Made by a program: the position numbers and the translations under genes
The notes under the pieces: model-generated
Databases searched by the model: none
What the model was told of the DNA's origin: nothing
What the model saw: only the letters and a program-made list of their open reading frames with translations
DNA from: Anisakis pegreffii
Lineage: Eukaryota > Nematoda > Chromadorea > Rhabditida > Anisakidae
DNA: 64,000 bases
NCBI GenBank assembly: GCA_035041965.1
Contig: JAPYMA010000190.1
Location: forward strand, 62,001-126,000
Direction of reading: 5' to 3'
Shown here: piece after piece, positions 1 to 12,900 of the stretch
Numbering within the stretch: position 1 is the first letter of the stretch
How the letters are laid out: every line of letters begins with the position of its first letter

Positions 1-1145
1 AACAAATTCTCTGATCCAAAATGAATGTTTCAAAAAATTTTGAATGAAACAACGAATTCAACTTTTCATTCATTTTCCTAAAGTACCAGAGTATGAAATC
101 ATTTAACGAAATTCAGGTTCAACGCTGCGATTGTCTGGATGCGGTGGTTTCATTTTTCAACAGAGTGTGGTGACTTTTTCGATCGAAATTATTTGAGTTA
201 GCTAACAGGAAACACTAACGAAATTTATTATTTATTACAAAGTTAAACAGCAACAACAGCAATCGAATCAACTTGACCACATAACGCCACAAGAACAAAG
301 CACGAATTAGGAAACATTAATTAAGACCAATGTGCAACAGAAGACTCGAAATTACATTGAAAAACACGAGAACAAATCAAGAAGCGTTCTTGAGAAATTT
401 GGGGAGAAACAGAATGGGCAAGAAGAAGTTGGATTGTATTGTTCACAATTAGCAAATGACAACTAACATTCATCGGGGTTTAAGAATGCACACAACGTTA
501 CTTGAACTAACTGCTGTAATACTAACGACGCAATAGTTATTGATGAGCTACTTTAACTGGGATCGTGATTCAATAATCGCAGTAAGAATCCAACGTATTC
601 ACTAATGAGCGTAAATGTTAAATACGATCAAAATCACGTAACACTTCAAACAATTACAATCAATCAAAATGCAGCAGAATAAATCTGTCACAATAAATAA
701 TTCTTACAACAATTGAAAAATACCACCGGTTGACCAAAGTTGAAAAACAGCGATTCAAATCGATCGTTACAATTACGTCGTTGCCGAAAATAGCAGAAGT
801 AAAGCACATAGAGAATACAATATAAATTGGAACATCTAACGTTATGTACGAATAGCGTTACAGTGGTCACTATAATTTAAAGCTGATAAACAAATAAAAC
901 AAAATGAGAAAGAAATAAGGCCATAAGATCCTCCGAAAAATGACACTACGATAGACATTATTGTTATTATCAGAATATTTGAAAAGAAACATAAAAATAT
1001 AATTTTAACCAATGCTTTTGATGAAGACCAATTTCATGAATCCAAAATAATATGATTTAAAATCAAAACGTAAATACTCCGAACATGAGTCCCACCATCA
1101 CCAATTAGCGACACAGATGTTAACGTAGCAAAGCAAAATGTCAGT
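1..1145. other. Gene-free stretch downstream of the glutamyl-tRNA synthetase gene
   Basis: No open frame in this stretch looks like an exon: the longest are short, asparagine- or phenylalanine-rich, and carry no splice-consistent continuation. It probably contains the 3' untranslated region of the synthetase gene, which ends at 1146 on the minus strand, followed by AT-rich intergenic DNA. Nothing else recognised. Confidence 0.5.
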
Positions 1146-4100
1146 TTAAGCTTTTACCTCATTCGATTTGCCATTTTTCTTTGCGCTTTGATTCGGTTGT
1201 TGCGAACTGCTCGTATAGTCATTACCACTTATATCTTTGAACGTTTTCTTCAACTCCAAAAGTTTCGCAATGGCATCCTTACTTTCTTGCTGAAATATTT
1301 AGTGGATTCAATGTGAACATATCACCTCAATAAACTACGTCACATCACCATTGCACCAATCCAATCATAGTCACCAATTATTATAGTGATCATAAATCAC
1401 AACAAATTCGCTCTAAATTCTCACCGATTTCGGATCTTTCGCTTTCAACGTTCGTACCAAATCGCCTTGTTGTTGGATTTGCTGAGCAATCGAATCTGCT
1501 GAATAACGTTGATCGTTACCATTAAATTCAATCAAACTTTGGGAAATTGTGAAAATCGAACATTCAAATCAAATCATTCGAATATGTGACATGCAACAGA
1601 AATTTGGGAATGTGAAACACGTCTCATTGATGCGATGACGGTTTATTGTGAAAGTGAACATATTCACAGGAATGAATGGAATTCAGCAGCCGAATTATGA
1701 TCGAATAAGTTCATATTCAGAGATGATTCTTAACGTACATAAGGATTAGTAGCGATAATTTGTTCTAAAGAATCAAATAAAACGTTGTGTAACCTTGTGT
1801 AGATGATCCACTTTGAGCAGTTTCAGTTTGTTTTGTTTCATTTGCTTCTTGTTTAACGGCAGTCGGCCGAACAGCAGCCGCTTGGTTTGGTTTGTATTCA
1901 TTACCAGTCAAGGATTTGAAACTTGCTTTGAGCTCTAAGAGCTTCGCAATTGCAGCTTTTGTTTCATCACTCTTCGGGTTGGCACCCTTCAACGACCTCA
2001 CCAAATTGCCTTGTTCTTCAATTTGTTTGCGAAGTTCATCTGGTGATTCTTCACTCCTACCACTCTCTACCAATGGTGTCTTCTGAACCGGTTTCGGTTT
2101 ATATTCGTTACCAGTTACAGATTTATATTGTGCTTTTAACTCTAACAACTTCGCAATCGCAGCTTTTGCTTCGTCACCTTTTGGATTTGCAGCTTTCAGT
2201 GATCTGACCAAATTGCCTTGCTCTTCGATTTGTTTTTGAAGTTCATTCGCTGATGCAGTCTCCGCAGAACCAACAGTGCTTGACGCTTCTTTAACAGGTT
2301 TTGGCTTATACTCATTACCAGTTACGGTCTTATAAGTGGCCTTAAGCTGTAATAATTTCGCTATTGCTGCCTTTGTATCATCACTTTTTGGGTTCGCAGA
2401 TTTCAGTGATCTGACCAAATTGCCTTGCTCTTCAATCTGCTTACACAACTCATCTGGTGATTCATTTCCGGGAATCGCTTTAGACGATGTACTTTGTGAC
2501 TGTTTATCAGTGCTCGCTGGCTTCTTCTTCTCTTTACCACCACCCGTGGTCGTTGCTGGTTTCGGTTTATACTCTGCACCAGTCACCTCTTTGAACTTCT
2601 TCTTCAGCTCGAGTAATTTCGCTATGGCAGCTTTCGATTCAACCTGAATTCACCGTTATCTGACGAATTTCTTCACTTATTCTAAAGATATTCATTCAAA
2701 CGTTGTGATTATGATAATTCTGAAATTCATGAAAATATTTCCGTTTATGGAATGCATAAATGCAAATCTACTTTCGATAATTGGTATGGAATTTAGAATT
2801 CGACTTCAATTAATTTTCACCACTGGAAATTTGAAATCTGACATCCCAAATGAAGCAAAACGAATTCTATGAAAACGTACCGATTTTGGATCTGCTGCTT
2901 TCAGCTGACGAACCAAATCGCCTTGCTTCACTATTTCACACTCCAGATCATTGGCAGCACTCGTTGACGTTGTCTCCACTGACTTTTTCACCGAAGAACC
3001 ACCTTTAGTTGTTGTCGCCTAGCACATTCAATCAGTCATAAAATGCAAATCGAATTTCATGTAAATCGAAACCAACAAATACTCGTCATATTCCTTATTT
3101 CATATCATTTATACTGATTACTTTATATTTTTCCATTCACTGAACATAATCAAAAAGCAACTATTACCCCAAGTTGGAATGCAATTCAATGTTATATTTG
3201 AAAACAAACAACAAACTCAAGCAGTTAGAATGATGTCAAAACACCATCAAAAAAACAAATGAATAAACACACACCGTTTGCGGCTTACTTCCATCGGGTA
3301 TTGCAATCAACACGATTGGTAGTTGACTATCTGAGAATACACTCTTCTCACTGTATGCATTGTCGCATATATAAAAACCTTTACGTTGAAGTTGAATGAT
3401 ATCACCTTTCCGAACTTTCTTCAACGCTGGCTCACCACTCATCTCGTGGAAATGCTGAAAATAACTTTACATAAAATAAATGATAACACATCTCATTCAT
3501 ATCGTTTCTGATTTATCGAAAAATCAAAGCAATGCAATCAAATCAATTCTGGACATAACGATTCATCATTGAAAGTGATCGACAAACTAACCACGGAATC
3601 ATAATTAAGATATTTCTTCCAGTCCTCATCCTTTCCAATGATCGCCTTACTAATAATATGATCATACTGAACTTCAACAACTGGAATGCGTGGCTCTCCT
3701 TGTTCTGACGATTCACCAATCCAAGTGACTTTGAGAGTGTTCTTGTAGTTCTGCAATTAATTTGAGACGCAATGCGACCAACCACTCATTGCTCAATTTA
3801 TTCCGTAATTCATTGCTCTACACACAGGTCGGATCCGTTCGTCAATAAAATTTTCAACTTATTCTTAGTCAGATCCGGATGAAGTGATTACATTAAATTG
3901 AAGAGGAGAGTAGGAATAAATTCAACACAAAGAAAAAATACATCGTGGCTGGTATTTTTAGAAAAACGTCGAAGTGATTGAATCATTTTTGATAGTATTT
4001 TGATTCAATCCGTACAAACTGCACAACAAAAAGACATATCAGTGAATGAAATGAATGATCAGAGGAAAGAGCATGAGTTGGTTGTGTGCTAACCTTATTG

Positions 4101-7100
4101 TCCAAATCCAAATCGGCGCTAATCCCCTCAATTTTGCCATTTTTATCCTTTCTGACATCCACAATCTTCATATTGCCCCAATTAATGAACGTCACCGTAT
4201 CACCGATCTTCATTTCATTCGCATCGATTCGTTCCACGTAGACAGTCCCAGCGTACCATATCTCTTTCTCACCGATATCCGTCCGTTTTGGATGCACTGA
4301 GACGGATTTTGACTCTGCTTTACTTTGTCCATTCACTTTTATCTTCACCAACTCGTCCTCTGTTGAGAGGGCCGTGAAACGTGGCGCCACAGGATCAATC
4401 ACCTTAATTACGTAAATACTGCAAACATAAGACTACTAATACTAATAACAATAACGGCATTACTTAATGATAACTGAATAATACATCACTGTTTAGCACA
4501 ATAATAAGCCAACAACCAGATCCAATTGATATTACTATTGCACTTCGACTAATCTTAAAACCACACGCAATCCGCATAGCCATTTTCACATATGCGTCAT
4601 TCCTGCTCTCTTCCATTCAGACGTAATCCGAACTGAAATGCAACGAACCTTCTTATTGAAAGACCATATTTTATCCCATTCCATCGTGACAATTGATCGA
4701 CTACCACCTTGCGCCACAATGAACTGCTTCAAGCCTTCGACCGTCAAGCCACGTCTCATGATACCGCGAACCGTCGGCAAACGAGGATCGTTCCAACTCT
4801 CCACGTGATGCTCATCAACCAGCCATGTCAACTTCCGTTTACTCATCACCGTATTCGTCATATTCAATCGTGCATATGACCATATGTACGGTTTCCTTAG
4901 TCCGAGTACATCGCAAATAAAATAGAACTGTTCATCTCGATCCACATATTCAGTAGTACGCAGCGAATGCGTCACACCCTCCAGGCTGTCCACTATGGGA
5001 CATGCGAAATCATACGTTGGATATACCCTGAAACCGATCAATTCAATCAATCACTATTAATAACTTCTTTGTGTATTCTTTACGTTCATCATCAAAAGGC
5101 AATATTGGCTTCACAATGAATTTTTCATAAAAATACACACGCAAATTTTCAAACAATATTACAATATGCCAACTATTTGACGTAAATCATGAATGATAGG
5201 TAATACGCAAAACGTTGTTCATAAAATATTCATTTCATACACAATTAAAATGCGCAACAAACAATTACTCGCCCGTATGTATGGTGATATGAACTCACTT
5301 GAATTTATTGCCCGTTCGAACGTGTGCCTCGTTCTTACAACGATAGATCGTTGGATCACGCATAGCACCATTATTGCTGCTCATATCAATCTTTATACGA
5401 ACACAACACTGCTGACCCCGCTGTGTACCTCGCTTCATTTCATCCCATAGTTCAAGATTCTTTGCTACGGCTGAAAAATAAACACGGATGCGGTATAAAC
5501 GTAAATAATATGAGAAGTTTGTAAATTTACAGTTGAATTTCAGAAAACGAAGTCGACTTCGGATGAAAATTTTTAACGGTAAACAGCGCTAATAATGATG
5601 TGATGATCGATCACATTTCAGTTAACGGATAAATATTTTAAAATTTCACTGATTGTGAGCAGTTGACTAGAGTTATGCGTCCGAATATCAATGAAAAATA
5701 AAATCAGTGTTTCATGATAATTCCACAACAATGATCGTTTTATGATAAAATTCGTCGTAAACTCGAATCGATGATAAGAAGCACTGACGATTATTTCTAT
5801 TTCTACTCTCTTTTCGTTCTTCGCGTTCTTTTCGCATTGTCTCCGCATCCGTATCGTCCACAAATGCTTTGCCTTCTTTCAACAAACGCTCACACATTCC
5901 CAGAATTGTCTCGAAATGATCCGAAGTGTGTGTCCAACGATCTGGCTTCACCTCGAGCATCGCCAAATCCTCCTTGATCACCTTTAATTCATTCTTTTCA
6001 AACGCCTCATCTACGTGTTGCAAATGATCAACAAAGCTAAATTTTTGAGAACACATCTTGATAAGAATGGATTATGAGAGTGGCAAAGAACCTCTTCGAA
6101 ATGAGCGTTCTCCTTGGCTGGATTCGTATCATCGAAACGCATGATAAGTTGACCCTCGAATGTTTGCTGATAGTACTGATTCAGCAATGCGGCTTTTGCG
6201 TGTCCAATATGAAGATAACTGAAGTCGAAACTAAATTCAAAAAACGAGCAACACAAATCTCGTTGAATTTTTGCCCATGAATCATAATCATATTCGTGCT
6301 CTCAAGTGTACCCTACTCCATTTCAGAGCAAACAGTTTCAACTGATGACACACCCAACAAACGAATCTGCACAATTAATCAACCTGAACTTCGATCATCC
6401 TAAATCCATTGCGCAAATATACAAATATATAACAGTGCCGCCAACTCACCCGCTAGCCTCTGGTGGAAATCTGACCACAACTTTGCCTTTCTCGGCTCCA
6501 GGCAATTCCGCAAACTTTCCCTCGTCTTTTGTCTTCTCTTTCGTTTGACCAGCATTTTGTTCAGCAGTTTTGCGCTGCAAACAAAATTGCCCATTAGAAA
6601 TTCGACTGAAATCGCAATTGAAGTCAGCATGGCTGAGAAACGTTCAAAACAAAAATACACAAACTCACTCAACAAACCTCATTGGTTTTTGTCTTTTTCT
6701 GTTGCTGCTTCTCCTTGCCATTCACTGTGACCACGGGAGTGATCACGCTGAACTTCCCTGCAATCTGATGTGCCTCCGCGAATCGTTCATCGTTCAAAAT
6801 CCGCTCGAAGAACTTCTTTAATGATTGCTGCTTTTGTAGCTGAAAGATGACTGTCATTCTCCACAGATGCGATATTTATTGTTAAGGGACAAATGAAGAA
6901 AAAATTTATGATTAATTGAAAGGTCGAATACCGATTGCTGATAAGACTGATTCAGCATTATCAATTCTGTATATTCCACAATGAATTCAACGTTAAAATA
7001 ATTACAGAGTGAAATGACTGTTCAATACGGTTAAATGAAAACGATATTACCAGCTGTTGATTGCGGGCGAGAAGTGCCCAAACAACGAAATCGGCAAGCG

Positions 7101-7719
7101 TGATACGGTCGAGAGCGAGTGTTGATGACCGATCCAAACGTGTCACAACCAATTTCATGAATTCTTCAACGTCACCACAACCATCGTATTCCAGCATCTC
7201 TTCAACTGCTGTGACCCATTCGTCTACCTTAATACAATCAACCGCTTATGATCGTTTAAAATCATTACCATAAGAATTTCAATTATAACGTCAGAATCTC
7301 TCCGCATTTGGTTGTGCATAAAGAAAGCCATCACCAACGCAACAACGAAATGACTAACTTGTAACTGTTCACTTATGTTCGCTCCAAGCAATTCATTAGC
7401 GTGAGATGCACACGTTCTAACCACAAAACGAGCCAATGATGCGTCATTTGAATACTTGAAACCATCGCTGAAAATGACATCTACATCAGTACATAGAATT
7501 CCAAAAGTCGATTGCAAAATTCCTACAAAGCAGCGCATAACCACGTGAAGATGAGAGTTTAATTTGAACTTACATAGTGTAATCGTTTTGCTCTGAATCA
7601 ACACGTTCCACTGACGCTTCCAGGTCATAATTACACGCATTCAACGCTAACAACGTTGCATATGCTGGGTTTTTTTGTGAGATCTTAAAGCGTATTCCAT
7701 TCATCAGTTCATTCGCCAT
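1146..7719 (-). CDS. ears-1: Cytosolic glutamyl-tRNA synthetase with five C-terminal WHEP domains
   Basis: Class I enzyme that charges tRNA-Glu in the cytosol. Sixteen exons join in phase to 1147 residues: 7574-7719, 7359-7467, 7051-7227, 6678-6839, 6450-6574, 6092-6218, 5789-5981, 5299-5470, 4649-5027, 4094-4402, 3592-3750, 3275-3454, 2881-3018, 1794-2643, 1425-1498, 1146-1289. The N-terminal half-exons give a GST-like domain ([12 protein letters not shown]). The catalytic core has PPEASGYLHIGH at about 235-246 (HIGH signature) and VMSKRKL at 464-470 (KMSKS equivalent), then the anticodon-binding beta barrels. From about residue 765 five WHEP domains follow, three of them in one exon and linked by TGNEYKPKP. 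The frame ends without any prolyl-tRNA synthetase, as in Caenorhabditis and unlike the fused human EPRS. A very small extra exon between 6840 and 7050 cannot be excluded, because the GST-domain junction there looks short. The start ATG is the first in frame. Confidence 0.95.
1425..3018 (-). repeat. Five WHEP-coding units; three in tandem with a 69-residue period
   Basis: Within the synthetase gene, the core QGNLVRSLK or QGDLVR plus [10 protein letters not shown] recurs five times. The first copy is split by an intron between 2881 and 2643. The next three lie uninterrupted in exon 1794-2643, and the start of their IEEQGN motif is spaced exactly 69 residues (207 bases). The last is split between 1425-1498 and 1146-1289. 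In this family WHEP helices bind tRNA or partner proteins. The equal spacing and near-identical linkers suggest recent tandem duplication or ongoing homogenisation of the middle copies (inference). Confidence 0.9.
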
Positions 7720-9998
7720 TTTGCGCTTTTATTTGATTCACCCGATTGAGAGCACTGAAAGCACTTTCAATTTATAGTGCTACTCAGAAAAATATGACAC
7801 CTTAACAAATGATTATTCATCGCGTTGTTTCATCACTCGATCAACATCGGCAGACATACGGTACTTTTAAGATGATGCAATAAGACTGAAATGTACTTTC
7901 TTAAACATACAGGAACACTTGAACAAACTCCAATTACAACCAATCAGTTGTCTAAAATAAGCAACAATAAGAAATCGAAAATTTGAAACGCAAATAATCA
8001 AAAATTAAAAAGTAATTTAATTTGCAAAACCGTCTTCGTTTCGAAGGTGATAATCATTTCCAGTGACAAATCACACAGAACACGTTCAATAACTTCACGT
8101 CATTGTTTAGGTGACAACTCAAAAACTCTTCCAAATAAAAATTTCTTTTTCATAAATATGAGTCAGGGGCCCTTATAGCACGCTCACAACCAATGATATA
8201 AATCGGCAAATCCAGCCTCAGCTAAACTCAAGCTTATCTTCTAGTCCCGGCTGAAAATAACCCAGAAGTGGTACGTTAAAAAGTTCAACATAAACTGCAT
8301 AATAGTGCGGAGCGTTTCGCCACAATGCACATTCAGCGAGAAACCTGAATCATCATCCTCATTTGACGGCTATTGCAATTACTGCTGAATATTGCATAAG
8401 AGATAACGAAATCGTTACGAAAGCTTTTTTTTTTCGGATGATATCCCATCGAAACATATTTTATCGTTAATTACCTGGATCATATATTTTAATTACATGT
8501 CGCTACTTCATTTTCATACTCAAACAGTTCGTTCAGCTACACTTTGAGTTTGTTGCTAAGATTTCATGCTTCATTGTGAATCTTAACTTGAAGGCGTTAT
8601 TTGAAAGTTCAAAAGCAAGGAATCAGATAATGCGGCATTATATTTGTAGAAAAATACGCAGATACACGTGGATCCATTTATTTGAAATTAAAATTAGAAT
8701 AATCAATTTCATCTCACAAAAAGCAATATTCACATTCACTCCTAACACTCACCTCAGACTAGAATGATTACAAATTTGGAACAGTTTCCCATCGAAACGG
8801 TACTCTTCAACGTGACTATTAATCAGCATTCATACGATTAAATATATCATCAGATCATTTCTTCTTGCTCTTCAAATCTGGCAAACATACATTTTAGCCA
8901 GTTCATTCGAAAATGCATTCAGATCGCCAGTGAATTTCAAACGATTCAAATTCTGGAATGTCGAATGGATATTGCTGATGAAGATAAAGAAGAAGAAAAG
9001 TATAAATTAACTGGGCTAGATTACATTTTGCTGGCACAATAAAACGAAGTATTGACTAAAGACAAACATTTTGCTGATGACAAGAAATAAAACAAAAATA
9101 TTTCACCGTGAAACCAGTGCGATCTACAACTTACAATCGTTCTCGACAGTAACAGAATGAATGACGATCTCATAATATTGACCATCATAACGTTTTCACC
9201 ATAACCTCATTAAATATTCAACAGTTATTAGAGTAATCGAATGTATAACAAAACACATCACATTTCGACGAAGAGAAATCACATTCGAGTCAAATGAGAG
9301 AGAGAGAGGAATGGAAGTCACATTCTAATGAAAATAAAAGACAAAAAAGAACAACGATTAGGAAAATAAATCTCTCGGTTATAGACAAACCTAAAATCCA
9401 TGAGAATATTCCAGTTCACGATTATGACGAATAAATTAAGTTTATTGCTGCAACTAATATTAAAATATTTAAATTTTCAATGCGCCATGAAAGAAGATAT
9501 CCTAAGACAACACCTAGTTGACTCTAAATAAATGCATTTAAAATCTTATCAGACACCTACCTCACATACCAGCGAAGACGTTATTGATTATATACACATA
9601 CACATAACAATGAATAAAAATTTGTACATATGGAATACTGAATAGAGGAGTATCAAAGTTGACATAGATGGATAGTTGGATTCTCAGAATAATCCTTCCA
9701 AGAACGATTCAAAATGAAACCAATAACAGTTAAAACAGAATACATCACCCAGATCTTCTAATCGACAAGAAACATACAAACAATGGATATTGCATGGCGA
9801 TATACGAATATCGCGAGTTCCAAGTGTTCATCTTATCATGAAACAAAGTTTTTTTGTGGAAAAAAATGAAATAAATCTCATTTTTTCACTGCCGAACAGT
9901 GATTCGCTTCCAATAATGAAAAGAACGTAATATTTCAGAAATTATCTCACAATCAGTTAAACATATTCAAAATGCGAATCGCAATGTTATCGCATCCA
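7720..9998. other. Intergenic region between the synthetase gene and the PDZD8-like gene
   Basis: About 2.3 kb with no supportable exon on either strand. The right part must hold the 3' untranslated region of the PDZD8-like gene (stop at 9999-10001, minus). The left part must hold the promoter and 5' leader of the synthetase gene (ATG complement at 7717-7719). No spliced-leader RNA, tRNA or named repeat was recognised. Confidence 0.5.
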
Positions 9999-12900
9999 CT
10001 ACGAAACATCACGATCGTCGCTTTCTGCACGTTCCTCATTGAATGCCGTTGAGGTATGCGATGTGTCGCATTCGCTTTCACTTCCATGCACGTTGGTGTG
10101 TTGCACCGAACGATCCTCCTCAATTGCAAGAGGACAATCCTCATCAACTCGCGCATTAATTTCTTCAACAATCGACTCATCGCGAGCCACATTCTCGTGC
10201 TTACTTCCACTTGACGACCCCATTTTAACAGTCTTCTCTTTTTCCAGTTCTTCTTCATGATCAACACAATCCTTTAAAAAATCATACGATTATTAGTCTC
10301 AATATTGTACTTTACTCTATTGTAAAATTGTTCACTGTACTGTATTGCAATATTTCCTTCCATTTTTACCCTCTCAGATCGGGTATTAAACTACCGCAAT
10401 CAGAGACTAAGGAAAGCAAAATCACTCATCAAAACGCTCGATGAATGTAGCCATTTAACAGGAAATAAGCAACCTGCAATGCAGCACAATAATGTAGCAT
10501 CAGAACGGCAAGTGCCTCTAATCTGTGATTCAGCGCTCTCAGTTCAACATTACTCTCGTCTCTATGTCTCGCATTCTCGATTATTTTCAGTCTTTCCGTC
10601 GTTGTTCCATCAATGAACGATTGAATTTGATTGATCTGAATCGATTAAGGCTTCATTACGCTGAACAGTAATTTGAAATGCGATCAAACGAAATTGCAAT
10701 CCAACAATTTAAAAGCATATTTGCAGGTGAACGATTGAAATTGTTTGATATGATTTCGGTGAAAGTTCGCTTAAATCGTAAAAATGAGACAGACAACTCT
10801 CAGATTCTGCTTCCAGAAAACATCAAAAACCAAACGAACAGCATGCTCAAGAACCTGGTCATTAATTTTTATTTTTCGTTTGTCCAATTCGGTGGTCTCG
10901 TTGAAAATATCTTTGCCGACTTTTTTTGCTGCATTGATCATCTCTTCGTTATACGCATTTCCGGGTTGAAATTTCATTTGGCAAAGATTGCCGCTTATTG
11001 CTAACTTCTCAAATACGTCTGATATAACACTCTGAAACGAAAGCTAACATAAAAAGAAAACAAAATTAACTATTTCCTACATCCTTCACACAATTTCTCT
11101 GACTCATTCACCAGCAATTCGCTGGAGAATTTCTCTGAAGAGCTATAATTTTTTGGTGACAGCATCTTTTAGGATGCAATATGCCATCGCTGCATTGCTG
11201 CTCAAAAACGCGTTCAAATTATTTCAAAGCGTTGTTTCGGCTTGAAATTACAGTAGTGGCAATTGGAAAATAAATTAAAAAACAATTGCTGAACGATGAA
11301 TAGAAAATAATCACTTCAACCGATATAACTGTCCCAGGCGATCCATCATCGTGAACCTCCTTTGTCAAATGGCTTGGCGATTCGGCTGTAAGCAATCAAA
11401 ATTCAGATCCACATGCAAAAATGGACTATTCATACGAATATGCTCTCTTCAATTTTGCAGCTGATCGCGCTTCGTCACGAAAATTACTTCATAAGCCAAA
11501 GTCAGTCAATATTGGTAACTTGAATAGACTTTTGAAGATCAACAATCAGCATTGAACGAGAAAGAAAGAAACAAACAAATAAGTTGCTAACACAGCGATG
11601 AAGTCGACTTGGTTGGGCTCGACTGATACTTACGCAGCCCCATACGACTCCACGTGGAATTCCATTTCTCGGAGACACGATTCGCAATTCGTCTGCGTCT
11701 CGTTACATTCGACTTATCACCCTCGATTGAAACTGCAACTGGATGGAAACAGAAGTGAAAATATACAAAACAATTGCTTCATTCAATGTGAGTGTTTCTA
11801 TTAATTGGATCACTCAAACAATGATATTGCATGATCGAACAATAAATGACTCATTAAAAAGTAACAAAGCGACAAACGACGAAAAATGGACTGCTCATAC
11901 GAACATGCTCTCTTCAATTCAATAATTGATCGCGTTCCTTCCCGAAAATTACTTCATAAGCCAAAATCAGTCAATATTGGTAAGTTGAATAAATTTTTGA
12001 CCTATTCCAACACGTTCCGTGATTTCTTTTCATGAGACGGAACTTGAGATCATCGAATTGGTCAAAATATAAACATGACTGCTCTCTAAGTTTTCACTGA
12101 GAATGTCATCTAAAGAGAATTTCACAAAAGAAGTAACAGAACAATCGCAACCTCATCTACATCAATACACTGCTTTCGTTCCCACGATTAAATCATTTCT
12201 ATACTTTCCTACACTAAACTACACGATTTTCGTTTTGCCTAGACATTGCTTCAAAGTGACAACCTAAAAATCACTCACCACTTTGTGAGAACGATGGCGG
12301 TTCTGAAGTGAGCCGAACGACACTTTCGTGACAACTGATCGTATCATCAGCGAATGTTGGAATATTTGGTGATTCGGCGAGTAATCGATCATCAAGAATC
12401 TTAGAAAAACAAACACTGCGTTTCCATACAGCCGAATGAAATGGCATCAAACATACAGTTATTATTAACAAATGAGTAACACAACGGCATTATTACGAGC
12501 AAATAATACGTTCTTTTTACGATACTAAAAACAAAAAAGTCTTCCTCTACGCATAACTCTTTTCGCCGGTTCCAGTTTGATAAGCGAAAATGCAAATGAA
12601 AATCACCTCGAAGTTGGAATCATCAAAATGTGAAACAGACGCGTCGATGTGAGGTATATGCGAATTATCGGAGATTTTAGCGACGCACTTGTTATGACAT
12701 ACCAACTGACATCGAGTACAACGAGACGCAGTTTTCAGCCATATTTTACCCTTACAAACCGCGCATACACTTCCTTTAAAAACATTCAACTAGAAGTGTT
12801 AAGGCTACGTAAATTTTTAATTGATTGTAAACAATTATTCAGCTGTAAATCGAGAAGTATTTAACTGCAATTATCTTCAGGTTACACTTGAAAACATCCG

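Noticed and set aside
1..1145. Search for a fused prolyl-tRNA synthetase downstream of the WHEP domains
   Set aside because: The synthetase frame ends in a stop at 1146-1148, and no ProRS motifs occur in the remaining sequence. A bifunctional EPRS is not supported.
1892..2647. Three plus-strand open frames across the WHEP exon
   Set aside because: They are shadows of the repetitive WHEP coding sequence on the minus strand. Their repeated peptides simply mirror the WHEP periodicity.
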